A stretch of 64,000 nt of DNA from Pelagadaptatus sp034112445 (GCA_034112445.1 JAWUVI010000015.1:26800-90799); one strand, 5' to 3'; positions 35,032 to 44,879 are shown, counted from the stretch's first letter. Program-made: numbers and translations. Notes: generated by a model not told the origin, from the sequence alone.

Positions 35032-35809
35032 ATTGAGACTCACCATAAGCATAGGTGATGCGGGGCTTACCATAGAGAGGGTGCTGGTCGACCAATGCTT
35101 GGGTTTTGAACACAGACTCAATCATATTGGCGGTTAATACTTCTTCTGGGGTGCCATTAGAGACTATATGCCCATGATCAATCGTGATAATTCTGTCACA
35201 ATAAGCGGCGGCTAAATTCAGATCATGGAAGGACGCAAAAATAGTAACTCCCATTTTTTGCACTTGCTGTAACACACTGATTTGATAGTGAATATCTAAG
35301 TGATTAGTCGGTTCATCCATCAACAGTAATTGCGGATCTTGAACCATGGCGCGCGCGACCATAACTCGTTGTTTCTCGCCGCCAGAAAGGTGCACATAGG
35401 GCTCGTCACTAAAGGCAGTAAGGTCAACCTGCTCGATAGCACGTGAAATTTTTTCTTTATCGGCTGGCGAGTCGAGCGTGAATAATTTTTTATGCGGTGT
35501 TAAGCCCAGCCCTACGACATCTTTAACTCGTAAGCCCAAATGCTCTGAATGCTCTTGTAAAATAACAGCTACTTTTTTAGCGTTATCTTTAGCCGAATGC
35601 TGCCAAATATTTTGGCCGAATAATTCTACCGAACCACGACAAGGTTGATTAACACGGTATAAGCAACGCAATAAACTCGATTTACCCGACCCATTAGGGC
35701 CAATAAGACCAACGAAAGAGCCCTGCTCAACATCAAAAGAAATATTATCGAGAATGCGCCTATTACCGGCATCCCATCCTAAATTATTTACCGCTAAAAT
35801 TGCTGTCAT
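35024..35809 (-). CDS. btuD: Cobalamin ABC transporter ATP-binding protein
   Basis: It has 261 residues from ATG 35809; a TTG at 35827 with AAAGGG upstream is an alternative start. Walker A GPNGSGKSSLLR, Q loop VILQEHSEH, signature LSGGEKQRVMVARAM, Walker B LLLMDEPTNHLD and the H loop SFHDLNLA are complete. First gene of the btuDCF set. The 100 bp upstream hold no riboswitch, so btuDCF appears not to share the btuB riboswitch. Confidence 0.93.
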   Translation of the reverse strand: MTAILAVNNLGWDAGNRRILDNISFDVEQGSFVGLIGPNGSGKSSLLRCLYRVNQPCRGSVELFGQNIWQHSAKDNAKKVAVILQEHSEHLGLRVKDVVGLGLTPHKKLFTLDSPADKEKISRAIEQVDLTAFSDEPYVHLSGGEKQRVMVARAMVQDPQLLLMDEPTNHLDIHYQISVLQQVQKMGVTIFASFHDLNLAAAYCDRIITIDHGHIVSNGTPEEVLTANMIESVFKTQALVDQHPLYGKPRITYAYGESQYD

Positions 35810-35914
35810 TGACGAGTCGCTGCGCAAGCGCCCTTTAATATATTAAAACAAGCTGCACACCATACTGATGCGCACGCGATTGGCAAGTAGCCTCTCACCC
35901 ATTCGATAACTTAT

Positions 35915-38422
35915 TTAAGAGAATTTCTCTATGAACTCGTCCATCGCAACCGGCTTGCCTTTAAAGTAACCTTGCACATAGCTTACCTCAAGATCTTTCA
36001 AGACATTGAGCTCTTCGATCACCTCTACTCCTTCAGCCACAGTTTCGGCGTTAGTAGACTCTGCCATTTGGCAAATAGCGGATACAATCCTTTGGTTAAC
36101 ATCCGATTGATGAATATCACGAACGAAACTCATGTCTATTTTAACAATATCTGGCTGCATTTTTTGCATATACGATAGCGAAGAGTAACCCGTACCAAAA
36201 TCATCCAACGCGACCATATAGCCTTCAGCCTTTATTTGTAAAATGGCCTTCACAAACAGATTCATTTCCTGGGAAGACGCCGTTTCAGTAACTTCAAAAA
36301 CAACATTTTTTGGGCTGATTCCGTTCTCTGACGCCATGACTTTGATAAACGACATTAAGCTTGGTTCAAATAAATCCATTGCCGATAAGTTTACGGATAA
36401 ATGAAAATTATCTGGTAACTTATTAATATTGTCTCCCAGCCATTTAAATGATTTTTTGATCACAATCTTGGTGATTCTAAATATCATATTGCCATTTTCT
36501 GCGGCGGGGATAAACAGATCAGGACCAACAAAACCACGTACGGGAGAAATCCAACGGATAAGAACTTCTCCACCAATAAGGTTGTCATTCAAATCAAACT
36601 GGGGCTGGATATTAAATGAGAACTCTTCGGCCTTGATGGCCAAATCAACATCCTTAATTAGCCGGATCATGTTGCTATGATCAGTATCTTGCTGCTGACT
36701 ATACTCAAAGGCAACAACCCCAGAAGCAACGGCTTGATTCAGAGCCACCTGAGACTTCCGGTAGCTTTCTTCAAGCGAGCAAACCAAATTTCCACTGCTA
36801 TCGGTTAATATAGAAACCCCTAGCCTTACGTGAAGGCTAGACTCTAAATCAGCAACCTTTAACGGCTGATTGAGTGCCTTAATTAATTTGGCCGCCACTA
36901 ATTCGCTATCTTTATCGGCAATACCAATCATGAGCATTTGCCCATCGGCCAGACTGATTAAATATTTATGACTGCCATCTGGCATCGGTATCGGCACAGC
37001 ACAATTGGTTTCGGCCATATAAGTTTCGGCTTTTTCAATAAATTCATGGTACGCCTGAGAAACGACCTTGGGACCAAAAATACCTGCAAATGTTGAAATT
37101 CCGGTCGTCTTTAATATGACCATCCAAAGTTTGGTTTCCATTGACATCAGGGTTTTATCAAAGCCGCCCTCATAGGAGTGTAATAGATACGCATAAGTGG
37201 GCAATGACGTCATAGGGTCTGAGTAAGCTTTATTAAGAGCTTTGAGCTTTGAAAACATGATCCTGTCTGATAACGCGATAGACAAAATACTCAAGTCAAG
37301 AATCACACCGATCAAATAAGCGTTTAACGTAAAGTAAGTTACAGGAACAATACCGATATAAACTCCCGAACCAATCGCGGCAAATACAAACAATACCGTC
37401 CACGCAACGAGGAAAATCTTTGCTGGCCTAAAACCAATCCGGATAGATTTGAAGGCACTAAAGAGTATGAAAAATGAAACCAGCATTTGATTAATAAAGA
37501 AAAAACTCAGAATCTGATATTCTGAGACGAATAATGACACTAAAAAGCCAACAGCATTAATACCAATAAGATAGCGACTTAAGCGATATAGTTTGGGCAG
37601 TTGACAGTTTAGTCTAAGAAAACCTCGAGCAAATAAAAGGCCTACTACCAGACCCAAAAAATTAACCGCATGAATATTCGATGCAAACCAACTATGTACC
37701 TGTTCCGGCCACAAGATATAGCCAAAGCCAGATAAGCTGCAAACCAAAACAAAAGAAAATAAATAAAAGCCTAAGTAAGCAACATACAACTTACCCTTCC
37801 CGATGAAGCCTATCCCCGTATTGTAGAGACCTAAAATCATAAATAGAAACAACACACCACCAGCCACGATGTACCGCTCTACAACAATTTCCTCAAAATT
37901 CTCCGCAGAAAGAATGGAGAAAGGTAAAATTCCTGGGCCGTCATTTTGCTTTTTAATGTAAAAAGTCAGTGTCTGTTTATTTTTAATTAAGAATTCAAAC
38001 GTTGGCTCACGTAATAATGAAGTATCACTGGCTCGATCATCTAAAAGGCCTAAATCATGACGAGCAAGTAGCTCTTCGCCATCATACACATAGACACTCA
38101 GGTGTTGGAGTATGTGACTAGAAAACCATAGGTGCAGAGTCTTGGACAGCTCTAGATCATCACCCAAATTCGCACTGAGAGAGACTTTATACCAAAAATA
38201 ATCAGGGCTAGGCTGGGTCGTTTTAGAATAGAGTTCAGTAGAAAAAATCTTAGGGATGCCGCTACCGTCATCCAATGCAGCAGGAATAGCACCATTGAAT
38301 TTTATAACCCTTGTATCAGAGGTTACTTCTCGCTGCATTTCGTCTGCATAGGCAGGCAATACAGAAAATAAGCCCCCGCCAAACAAGAGCACTAGTATTA
38401 TACGGAAAATCGACATCATCAT
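35915..38422 (-). CDS. 7TMR-DISM membrane protein with degenerate GGDEF and EAL domain
   Basis: It has 835 residues: a signal peptide (IILVLLFGGGLFSVLPAYA), a periplasmic DISM-type sensing domain (about 35-180), seven membrane helices (about 185-390), a cytoplasmic GGDEF-like domain (LADGQM in place of GGDEF, so not a cyclase) and an EAL domain. In the EAL domain the signature is EVLIRW, but the catalytic set is otherwise intact: VNLSAMD, FEVTETAS, LDDFGTGYSS, IVKIDMSF and AEGVEVIEE. It is probably a c-di-GMP phosphodiesterase responding to a periplasmic ligand. Three consecutive Met codons could serve as the start. It stands alone, 87 bp (106 bp from the chosen ATG) before btuD on the same strand. 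Confidence 0.9.
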   Translation of the reverse strand: MMMSIFRIILVLLFGGGLFSVLPAYADEMQREVTSDTRVIKFNGAIPAALDDGSGIPKIFSTELYSKTTQPSPDYFWYKVSLSANLGDDLELSKTLHLWFSSHILQHLSVYVYDGEELLARHDLGLLDDRASDTSLLREPTFEFLIKNKQTLTFYIKKQNDGPGILPFSILSAENFEEIVVERYIVAGGVLFLFMILGLYNTGIGFIGKGKLYVAYLGFYLFSFVLVCSLSGFGYILWPEQVHSWFASNIHAVNFLGLVVGLLFARGFLRLNCQLPKLYRLSRYLIGINAVGFLVSLFVSEYQILSFFFINQMLVSFFILFSAFKSIRIGFRPAKIFLVAWTVLFVFAAIGSGVYIGIVPVTYFTLNAYLIGVILDLSILSIALSDRIMFSKLKALNKAYSDPMTSLPTYAYLLHSYEGGFDKTLMSMETKLWMVILKTTGISTFAGIFGPKVVSQAYHEFIEKAETYMAETNCAVPIPMPDGSHKYLISLADGQMLMIGIADKDSELVAAKLIKALNQPLKVADLESSLHVRLGVSILTDSSGNLVCSLEESYRKSQVALNQAVASGVVAFEYSQQQDTDHSNMIRLIKDVDLAIKAEEFSFNIQPQFDLNDNLIGGEVLIRWISPVRGFVGPDLFIPAAENGNMIFRITKIVIKKSFKWLGDNINKLPDNFHLSVNLSAMDLFEPSLMSFIKVMASENGISPKNVVFEVTETASSQEMNLFVKAILQIKAEGYMVALDDFGTGYSSLSYMQKMQPDIVKIDMSFVRDIHQSDVNQRIVSAICQMAESTNAETVAEGVEVIEELNVLKDLEVSYVQGYFKGKPVAMDEFIEKFS

Positions 38423-38539
38423 TTCAATAATAAGCGCGGTAAGTTTTTAATCATGGCTCATATTCATAAAAAAACAATTCAAGTTAGGTAATGATATACC
38501 GTACTTTTCCTGTGTTACAGAATTATGAATACGTACCTG

Positions 38540-38944
38540 TTATGCATAAACGTAGTAGTTGAGAATATCCTTCCAAGTCAGCAGTCCGTTTAAATTATTA
38601 TCTTGATCGGCTACAGGTAAGCATGAAATATTATTTTCCAATAATAAAATCGATGCAGTATCTACACTGGTGGTTTTATCAATAGTGATGATATTTGTTG
38701 TCATAATATCTTTAACCGGTGTCTTCAATACCTGAGCATCACGTTCATCCTCTTGATCAGTACCTATAAAAGGACTCATCAAAACACTCACATCACGGTC
38801 TGAAATTATGCCAATGATCTTTCCTTTATCAGTGACCGGCAAGTGATGGTATCGCACACGAGTAAAAATATTATGGATTTCACTCAACGTTTGCTCCGTG
38901 TTGACGCAGGTTAATTCGGTCGTCATTATATTTTCAGCTAACAT
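38540..38944 (-). CDS. CBS-domain pair protein
   Basis: It has 134 residues made almost entirely of two CBS motifs: MTTELTCVNTEQTLSEIHNI with HHLPVTDKGKIIGIISDRDV, then IMTTNIITIDKTTSVDTA with LPVADQDNNLNGLLTWKDIL. Stand-alone CBS pairs usually bind adenine nucleotides and act as regulatory subunits. It is 31 bp after the FapA-like gene and before the EAL gene on the same strand, so it may belong to a signalling operon. Partner unknown. Confidence 0.92.
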   Translation of the reverse strand: MLAENIMTTELTCVNTEQTLSEIHNIFTRVRYHHLPVTDKGKIIGIISDRDVSVLMSPFIGTDQEDERDAQVLKTPVKDIMTTNIITIDKTTSVDTASILLLENNISCLPVADQDNNLNGLLTWKDILNYYVYA

Positions 38945-38975
38945 AATATTCTCAATCTATTGTTTTTTAGTTAAA

Positions 38976-40682
38976 CTATTCCGTCTTCAATATTTCATCT
39001 TCAGTATAAAAAGTTTTCTTACTTGAAATTTTTTCTGCCTTAAAATAAACATCGTTAATATACAAAGTGCTATTTGGAAATATTTTTTGATTAACAATAA
39101 TTCTAGCCTGCAACGCTTTTTCAATAACAGGCTCTATTCGCTTCAACTCGCTGTCTATTGAATTAAGCCTTATAGACAAATCTTGAACCGCCGCATTTAT
39201 TTTCCTGGCTTTATTTAAGGTGACTCTTCCGACCGTTTCAGGTGTACCTGTCGCTTTAATTTTTTCTAACAAACTCTTCAACATGCCAAGTTCTTTTAGG
39301 CGTAATGATTGTTCATGTAAATGCTTCTTCTTTAAACTCATAAACTCCTCTATTGCACCACAAATCAACTCTGTTTTTATGTAGGCTTCACTCCCAAGAA
39401 CATTGACTTCGATTTTATTATCGGCTCTGGCAACCCCTCCAATCAAACGTCCCTTACCACCTTTATCCCCAATTAAAATTCCGTTTCCTGCAAGTAAATC
39501 ACAATGCAGCGCGTACCGCTGAAGCGTAATATTATTTCCTGCCTTGGCCGCCGTACTATTCATAAACAACACATCGATATCGTTACCGGCTTCTATATTA
39601 TACTCGCCCGACGATAGGCCATCTCGATTAAGGCTTTCGTCCTGAAACAAGCCCCCTTCTATGGTGATGTTGTTACCTGCAAGAATACTGCAATGCTCAG
39701 CCTTGCCTTTAATAAAAACATCGCCACTAACCTCTATGGACATCTTAGGCAGTACATCGCCTAGAACCAGCAGAGAGCCATCGAAACGAATATTTCCGCT
39801 GCCTAAATCAACGTTCTTAACTTGGAGGGTTGGATCTACATTCACCCCATGCTCAATGAGAACGGGGTGCCCTTCACGGGTCGCCACTAAAATATTTTCA
39901 TGCTCACTAGAGGTATGTGCACCATCGCACTTTGCAAAAGGCAACTCCTTACCCGGCTTAGCTGGCAATGTTTTTCCCGATACATCAAACCCGCCTTTCC
40001 CTGGTGTTGCTGATGTCCTTTTCATTAAAGGCGTATCTTCACTGAGAATCAGGTATTTATGCGTTTCATAGTGATCAACAGTGCCGTCACTTTGCAGTTG
40101 TGGCCCCTGATAAAAATCGTCAGAGAATAATGAAATAAACGTGCTATCAATTCCATTTTCTGGTGACTTGCCTTTAGCGATGATCGCAGAGGTAACTTTT
40201 TCACCCGCACCAAGCAATGCTATAACCTCATCCACAACCTCTTCAATAATGCAGATTAACGCTATTTTTTTTTCTTGAATCAGTTTAATAATGGCCTCTT
40301 TATTGGGAGTTTCACCACCTTGCGCTGGAGTTGCTGAAATATGAGCCTGCATTTTATCTTTACTGATCTCAATAGTGATTAAGCTGTCTTTTTGCTCACC
40401 AACAATGAATTCTTCTGGTTTCGATAATTCTCTTTTTTTGACGATATCGTCAAGCACCTGCGGGAGAAGCGACAAGCTATCAAAACCTAATTCTGCTATC
40501 TGTTTTTGCAGGCCGACAATCGTGGGGGGGGAATTACTAACATGTGGAGTTATACGAGCGATCAATTGTTTATTGGTGAAATTAAACGCAACCGAGATAA
40601 ACGGTGGCGGCTGATCAGCTCCGGCCGGCGTATCTGGTTCTGAATCGTCGTTAGATATGGACAGTGGTGTCTCGTTGCTCAT
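38976..40682 (-). CDS. FapA-like (DUF342) protein
   Basis: It has 568 residues. An N-terminal charged, Pro-rich segment is followed by a FapA N-terminal domain (about 25-230, FNFTNKQLIARITPHVSN). A Gly/Asn-rich beta-helix region comes next (about 235-430: GDVFIKGKAEHCSILAGNNI, AGNDIDVLFMNS, AGNNITLQRY) and then a C-terminal coiled coil (about 440-540). DUF342/FapA proteins are named after a flagellar polar-assembly role in Vibrio, and others occur beside chemotaxis or c-di-GMP genes. No flagellar gene is near here. A CBS-pair gene follows. Confidence 0.85.
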   Translation of the reverse strand: MSNETPLSISNDDSEPDTPAGADQPPPFISVAFNFTNKQLIARITPHVSNSPPTIVGLQKQIAELGFDSLSLLPQVLDDIVKKRELSKPEEFIVGEQKDSLITIEISKDKMQAHISATPAQGGETPNKEAIIKLIQEKKIALICIIEEVVDEVIALLGAGEKVTSAIIAKGKSPENGIDSTFISLFSDDFYQGPQLQSDGTVDHYETHKYLILSEDTPLMKRTSATPGKGGFDVSGKTLPAKPGKELPFAKCDGAHTSSEHENILVATREGHPVLIEHGVNVDPTLQVKNVDLGSGNIRFDGSLLVLGDVLPKMSIEVSGDVFIKGKAEHCSILAGNNITIEGGLFQDESLNRDGLSSGEYNIEAGNDIDVLFMNSTAAKAGNNITLQRYALHCDLLAGNGILIGDKGGKGRLIGGVARADNKIEVNVLGSEAYIKTELICGAIEEFMSLKKKHLHEQSLRLKELGMLKSLLEKIKATGTPETVGRVTLNKARKINAAVQDLSIRLNSIDSELKRIEPVIEKALQARIIVNQKIFPNSTLYINDVYFKAEKISSKKTFYTEDEILKTE

Positions 40683-40764
40683 TATAAATTCAATACACCC
40701 AGATAAAATGAAACAAAGAAGTTACACAATGCGAAACCACGGCACTGTGTTTGTGTGAGTAACC

Positions 40765-41937
40765 TTATCTATTACGCCCTAACTCTTCGTGACTGCTGAC
40801 CCAATCCCCCGCCAAAATCGCCGACGCCAAAGAGATATCGCCAGCCAAAACAACCGCCGCGATAATTTCAGCAAACTTATCGGATTTGCCAGCGCCGTAG
40901 CAGCCTAGCATCTCTAAGCATTCTCTCTGTGTTGGCAGGCCAGTACCGCCACCATAGGTGGCTGAAATAACCGCTGGTAAGGTCACCGACCAATAGTAAT
41001 CGCCATTTTCAAGCAACTGCGCGTAAGTGATACCTGCATGAGACTCCACTACATTCGCTTCATCTTGCCCCGTTGCAATAAATAGGGCAGCAATGGCGTT
41101 GGCCGAATGAGCACTGTTATACACTGATCCCGCCTGCATAGAACCTGCATTGGAAATTTGCCGAAATCGAAACAAGGTTTCGGTATCAACCCTTAGCAAC
41201 CTTTTAACGACGTCTTTCTTCAAAGTAACTTCGGCAATCACCCGCTTGCCACGGGTTTGAATCATGTTCATGGCCGAGTGTTTTTTATCCGTATCAATAG
41301 ACCCCGATAAAATATACTTCGGCTGACTCGGATGCACCGAAGAAATCCATTCACACGCGGCGTAGGTTGCTTTGCCCGTCATATTTTGACCTGCCGCATC
41401 ACCCGTTGTGTAATCAAAGCGGGTATACAACATATTGGCCACAGCGTACTGCTCTATCTCAATTAACTTGCCCGTACTGGTGGTACTCTCAGCTCTCTTC
41501 TTGATGTCTTCGAAATTGTCTCTTAGCCATCCGCCAAATTCACGTGCTTGCAGAGCATCCTCAAAAATAAACACAGGAGCGCGCTGCATAGAATGTTTAG
41601 CAACCGTTGTTTTAACGCCGCCGCACTCGCTGATTACACGCATACCACGACTATAACTGGCAACCAAAGTACCTTCTGTTGTCGCCAATGGCACATAGAA
41701 TTCACCCTTTGCATGCTCACCATTAATCGTAATCGGCCCCGCAACACCCACTGGAACTTGTATCGCCCCAATAAAATTCTCAATATTGCCGCGTGTTACT
41801 TCCGCATCGATAGTGTAACTGGCAACAGCGTCTAATTTAGCACCGGTTTTTTCTTGAATGAAAGTTCTACGTAGATCACTTTGCTCACGTGTGTGGTCGT
41901 TTTCTTTATTTCTGGGGATTGATGTTGCTTTGCTCAT
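40765..41937 (-). CDS. Class I-type hydroxymethylglutaryl-CoA reductase
   Basis: Reduces HMG-CoA to mevalonate with NADPH in class I enzymes. It has 390 residues from ATG 41937. Class I-like motifs are clear: ENFIGAIQVPVGVAGPITI and LATTEGTLVASYSRG (catalytic Glu), DKKHSAMN (catalytic Lys), ATGQDEANVVESHAG (catalytic Asp) and SHEELGRNR (catalytic His) at the C-terminus. There is no N-terminal membrane domain. Gammaproteobacteria usually make isoprenoids by the DXP route, so the role here is open. No other mevalonate-pathway gene is in the window. Divergent from mgsA. Confidence 0.92.
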   Translation of the reverse strand: MSKATSIPRNKENDHTREQSDLRRTFIQEKTGAKLDAVASYTIDAEVTRGNIENFIGAIQVPVGVAGPITINGEHAKGEFYVPLATTEGTLVASYSRGMRVISECGGVKTTVAKHSMQRAPVFIFEDALQAREFGGWLRDNFEDIKKRAESTTSTGKLIEIEQYAVANMLYTRFDYTTGDAAGQNMTGKATYAACEWISSVHPSQPKYILSGSIDTDKKHSAMNMIQTRGKRVIAEVTLKKDVVKRLLRVDTETLFRFRQISNAGSMQAGSVYNSAHSANAIAALFIATGQDEANVVESHAGITYAQLLENGDYYWSVTLPAVISATYGGGTGLPTQRECLEMLGCYGAGKSDKFAEIIAAVVLAGDISLASAILAGDWVSSHEELGRNR

Positions 41938-42090
41938 AATATTTTCCAATAATCCACTGGGATAGATATAGCAGTAAGTATAGCCAGAAAATCATGCTTA
42001 ACATTGGGTATTATATGAACAAAAAATGATTTGCTGCAGAAGAAGAAAAAATCGATAATACAAACTTAATTGAGCTCTGAGGAGCACTGT

Positions 42091-42552
42091 ATGTTTTATA
42101 AAAACTCACCCGTTTCTGCCACTAAATCCATTTCGCTCGTAGCTCATGACAACATGAAATCCACTCTTATTGAGTGGTGCAAAAATCATGCAGAAAAATT
42201 ATCTCAGCATAACCTTTACGCAACGGGTACCACAGGGCATCTGCTCGAGAAAGAGACTCAGCTGCCCATAACAAAACTTATCAGCGGGCCACTGGGTGGC
42301 GACCAACAAATTGGAGCGATGATTACCGAACAAAAAATCGATATTATGATTTTCTTTTGGGACCCCCTAGAAGCACAACCTCACGACCCTGATATAAAAG
42401 CCCTACTGCGTTTGGCGGCTGTTTGGAATATTCCTGTAGCCTGTAATCAGGCCACCGCAGAGCTGCTTATCACATCGCCTTTATTTGGCTCGAGCTATTC
42501 AAAAACGATACCTGATTACGAGTCATACCTAGCCAATAGAATACAATCATAG
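42091..42552 (+). CDS. mgsA: Methylglyoxal synthase
   Basis: Converts dihydroxyacetone phosphate to methylglyoxal and phosphate, a bypass of lower glycolysis under phosphate limitation. It has 153 residues from ATG 42091, preceded by GAGGAGCACTGT. Family motifs: SLVAHDNMKSTLIEW, ATGTTGHLLE, SGPLGGDQQIGAMI (with catalytic Asp) and DPLEAQPHDPDIKALLRLA. An upstream TTG extension is unlikely. Confidence 0.95.
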   Translation: MFYKNSPVSATKSISLVAHDNMKSTLIEWCKNHAEKLSQHNLYATGTTGHLLEKETQLPITKLISGPLGGDQQIGAMITEQKIDIMIFFWDPLEAQPHDPDIKALLRLAAVWNIPVACNQATAELLITSPLFGSSYSKTIPDYESYLANRIQS

Positions 42553-42624
42553 CCTTATGCACAATTATCAGTATCAACCTGAAAAAAAACGCGCAAAATA
42601 AATTAGAACTGAGCCAGACCGTAA

Positions 42625-44784
42625 TCATGGTGCACGATTGTAGCTTGTAAGAAACTCTATCAATTCATCTTGAAATAGGGGCTTTGAAAAATAAAAACCC
42701 TGAAAATAATCACAACTTAAGTCTTGCAGAACCTGCAACTGCTCTTTAGTTTCAATACCCTCAGCAATGGTTTTAATTCCCAACGCCTTACTCATCGCAA
42801 TGATCGCGGCGACCAGTCCTCGAGCTTCATGGCTCTTGTCAATATCTGAGACAAAAGAGCGATCTATTTTGAGATAATCTATAGGAAAACCACGAAGATA
42901 ACTGAGCGATGAGTAACCCGTACCAAAATCATCCAATAGTATTTTCGAACCAAAATCTTTTAACGCATAAAGTGACTTTTGAATCGTATTTTGATTTGGC
43001 GCTAATAAGCTTTCTGTCACTTCAAAACTTATTTGGGTGGCCGAAATATTGGCATCACCAATAATAGATTGCCATGTATTCACATGGTCATCTGTATCAT
43101 TAAATTCGGCAATAGAGCGATTCACAGAAATTGACTCTAGCGGCAAACTTAAACCATTCAGCACATTCATCAATTGACAAGACTGCTGCAACACTTGATT
43201 ACCCAGAAGGGAACAAAAACCACCCTCTTCAGCAATCGGCACAAATTCAGCCGGCGATATAGGAGAGCCATCTTTACTCCAGCGTGCTAAAGCTTCTAAT
43301 TTGACCACCTGCCCAGTTTGATTAGAGATTATTGGTTGGTAGGCAACCTTCAGCTCCTCATTATGCAAAGATTGTAGCAAAGAGTTTTTAAGTTCAAGCT
43401 TCTGCTTGATACTTTCATGCATTGATTTTGTATAAAAATGGTATCGACTTTTTCCGTCAGCTTTAGCTAAAACCATAGCTTCGTTGGCTTTTTCTAATAA
43501 CGCCTGAGGATCTCTCGCATCATTTGGATAAATAGCGATACCAATTGAAGCCGTAATAGAAACGGACTCAGAAAAACAATCAAAGGGCTCCGAAATTAAC
43601 AACTGTAAACTCTCTGCAAACTTTCGAGCTTCATCGATCGACCCTAACATAGGCAAGCACACACCAAATTCATCGCTACTAAAATGAGCAATAGAATCTG
43701 CGGATCGAAGACGCTCCTTCATGCGCTTCGACAGTTCCACCAATAATACATCGCCGCTTTCATGCCCCAACAATGAATTGATCGAATGATAACCATCAAG
43801 ATCAAAGGTCACTATGGCAACTTTGCGTTTTTCTCTTCTACTGAGATAAAGATATTGATTTACTCTATCTAAAAATAACTGCCGATTTGGTAAGTGCGTT
43901 AGTGCATGATAGTTTTTATTAAAGTGTGCTTCTTCCTTCGCTTGCTTCAACTCACTAATATCGCTGTGTATAGATACGTACATCGTTTCATCGGATATTG
44001 GCTCGTATATTTTATTAATGCGCAAAAAATCAGGAAATAACTCTCCTGATTTTTTCTTATTGATTACCTCACCTTCCCAGCGTGAATCACGCTCAATACG
44101 GTCCCACATAGACTGATAGAAAGCTGTGTCCTGCTCGCCTGACTTTAATAAACTTGCCGACTGGCCAATCGCATCTGCTTCAGAATAACCCGAGAGATTG
44201 GTAAAGGCTTGATTACATAAAATAATTTCACTCGAGTCATTGGCAACGACCACAGCATCAGAAACCACGCCAAGAATGGACTGGATAACATTAAGTTGCT
44301 GTTGATTGTCCTGGCGCTCTAGATCACCAGCAATCATTCCTGAAAAAAGTTTAAAAAGAGCTTCGACTTCTTTTTCATGACTAATAGTGTCTTTAAACAG
44401 CGCAACAATAATACCGAATATCTTATTCTTACTGCTTATGAGTGGGACACCAACATAGCTGTTGATACCCATATCTATTAGTAACTGATCGTCAGGGAAG
44501 CACGCTTGCACATCACCATTGTAGGCACATACGGAATTAGGATCTGAGCCTACAATTAAACTACAAGGAGTGCCTTTTAGCTCGTAAGTAAAATCATCTT
44601 TAAGCACACCTTGCTCGACGTAGACTTCTGTTGTTGCCACCGTGTAACAAGCATCGACCGTTGCCATAAAAATGTGGTCCGCATTGGTAGCGTTATCAAA
44701 AGCCAAGCAAAGGTTTTCGATCAAGCTTGCAGAGCGATTATTTGTAAGCCCTGATATAATTGAAACAATATTTTCATCGAGCAT
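42625..44784 (-). CDS. GAF-PAS-GGDEF-EAL c-di-GMP enzyme
   Basis: It has 719 residues and no membrane segment. A GAF domain (about 15-155) is followed by PAS (about 170-285: VVVANDSSEIILCNQAFTNL, LKSGEQDTAFYQSMWDRI). A GGDEF domain comes next (about 295-455) with SSDEF in place of GGDEF, so cyclase activity is doubtful. The EAL domain (about 465-715) has intact residues (LEALARW, VNRSIAEF, FEVTESLL, LDDFGTGYSSLSYL, LKIDRSF, AEGIETKEQ). The most likely net activity is c-di-GMP hydrolysis, gated by the GAF/PAS ligand. It stands alone, convergent with mgsA and divergent from pykA. Confidence 0.93.
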   Translation of the reverse strand: MLDENIVSIISGLTNNRSASLIENLCLAFDNATNADHIFMATVDACYTVATTEVYVEQGVLKDDFTYELKGTPCSLIVGSDPNSVCAYNGDVQACFPDDQLLIDMGINSYVGVPLISSKNKIFGIIVALFKDTISHEKEVEALFKLFSGMIAGDLERQDNQQQLNVIQSILGVVSDAVVVANDSSEIILCNQAFTNLSGYSEADAIGQSASLLKSGEQDTAFYQSMWDRIERDSRWEGEVINKKKSGELFPDFLRINKIYEPISDETMYVSIHSDISELKQAKEEAHFNKNYHALTHLPNRQLFLDRVNQYLYLSRREKRKVAIVTFDLDGYHSINSLLGHESGDVLLVELSKRMKERLRSADSIAHFSSDEFGVCLPMLGSIDEARKFAESLQLLISEPFDCFSESVSITASIGIAIYPNDARDPQALLEKANEAMVLAKADGKSRYHFYTKSMHESIKQKLELKNSLLQSLHNEELKVAYQPIISNQTGQVVKLEALARWSKDGSPISPAEFVPIAEEGGFCSLLGNQVLQQSCQLMNVLNGLSLPLESISVNRSIAEFNDTDDHVNTWQSIIGDANISATQISFEVTESLLAPNQNTIQKSLYALKDFGSKILLDDFGTGYSSLSYLRGFPIDYLKIDRSFVSDIDKSHEARGLVAAIIAMSKALGIKTIAEGIETKEQLQVLQDLSCDYFQGFYFSKPLFQDELIEFLTSYNRAP

Positions 44785-44879
44785 AAGACACTAAAGACTC
44801 AAATTGGTGTGTGCCTATTATAGTAGCTTCTCAACACACAAAATAAAGTAGAAACGCCCATAAAGCCGGTAAGGTTCAA

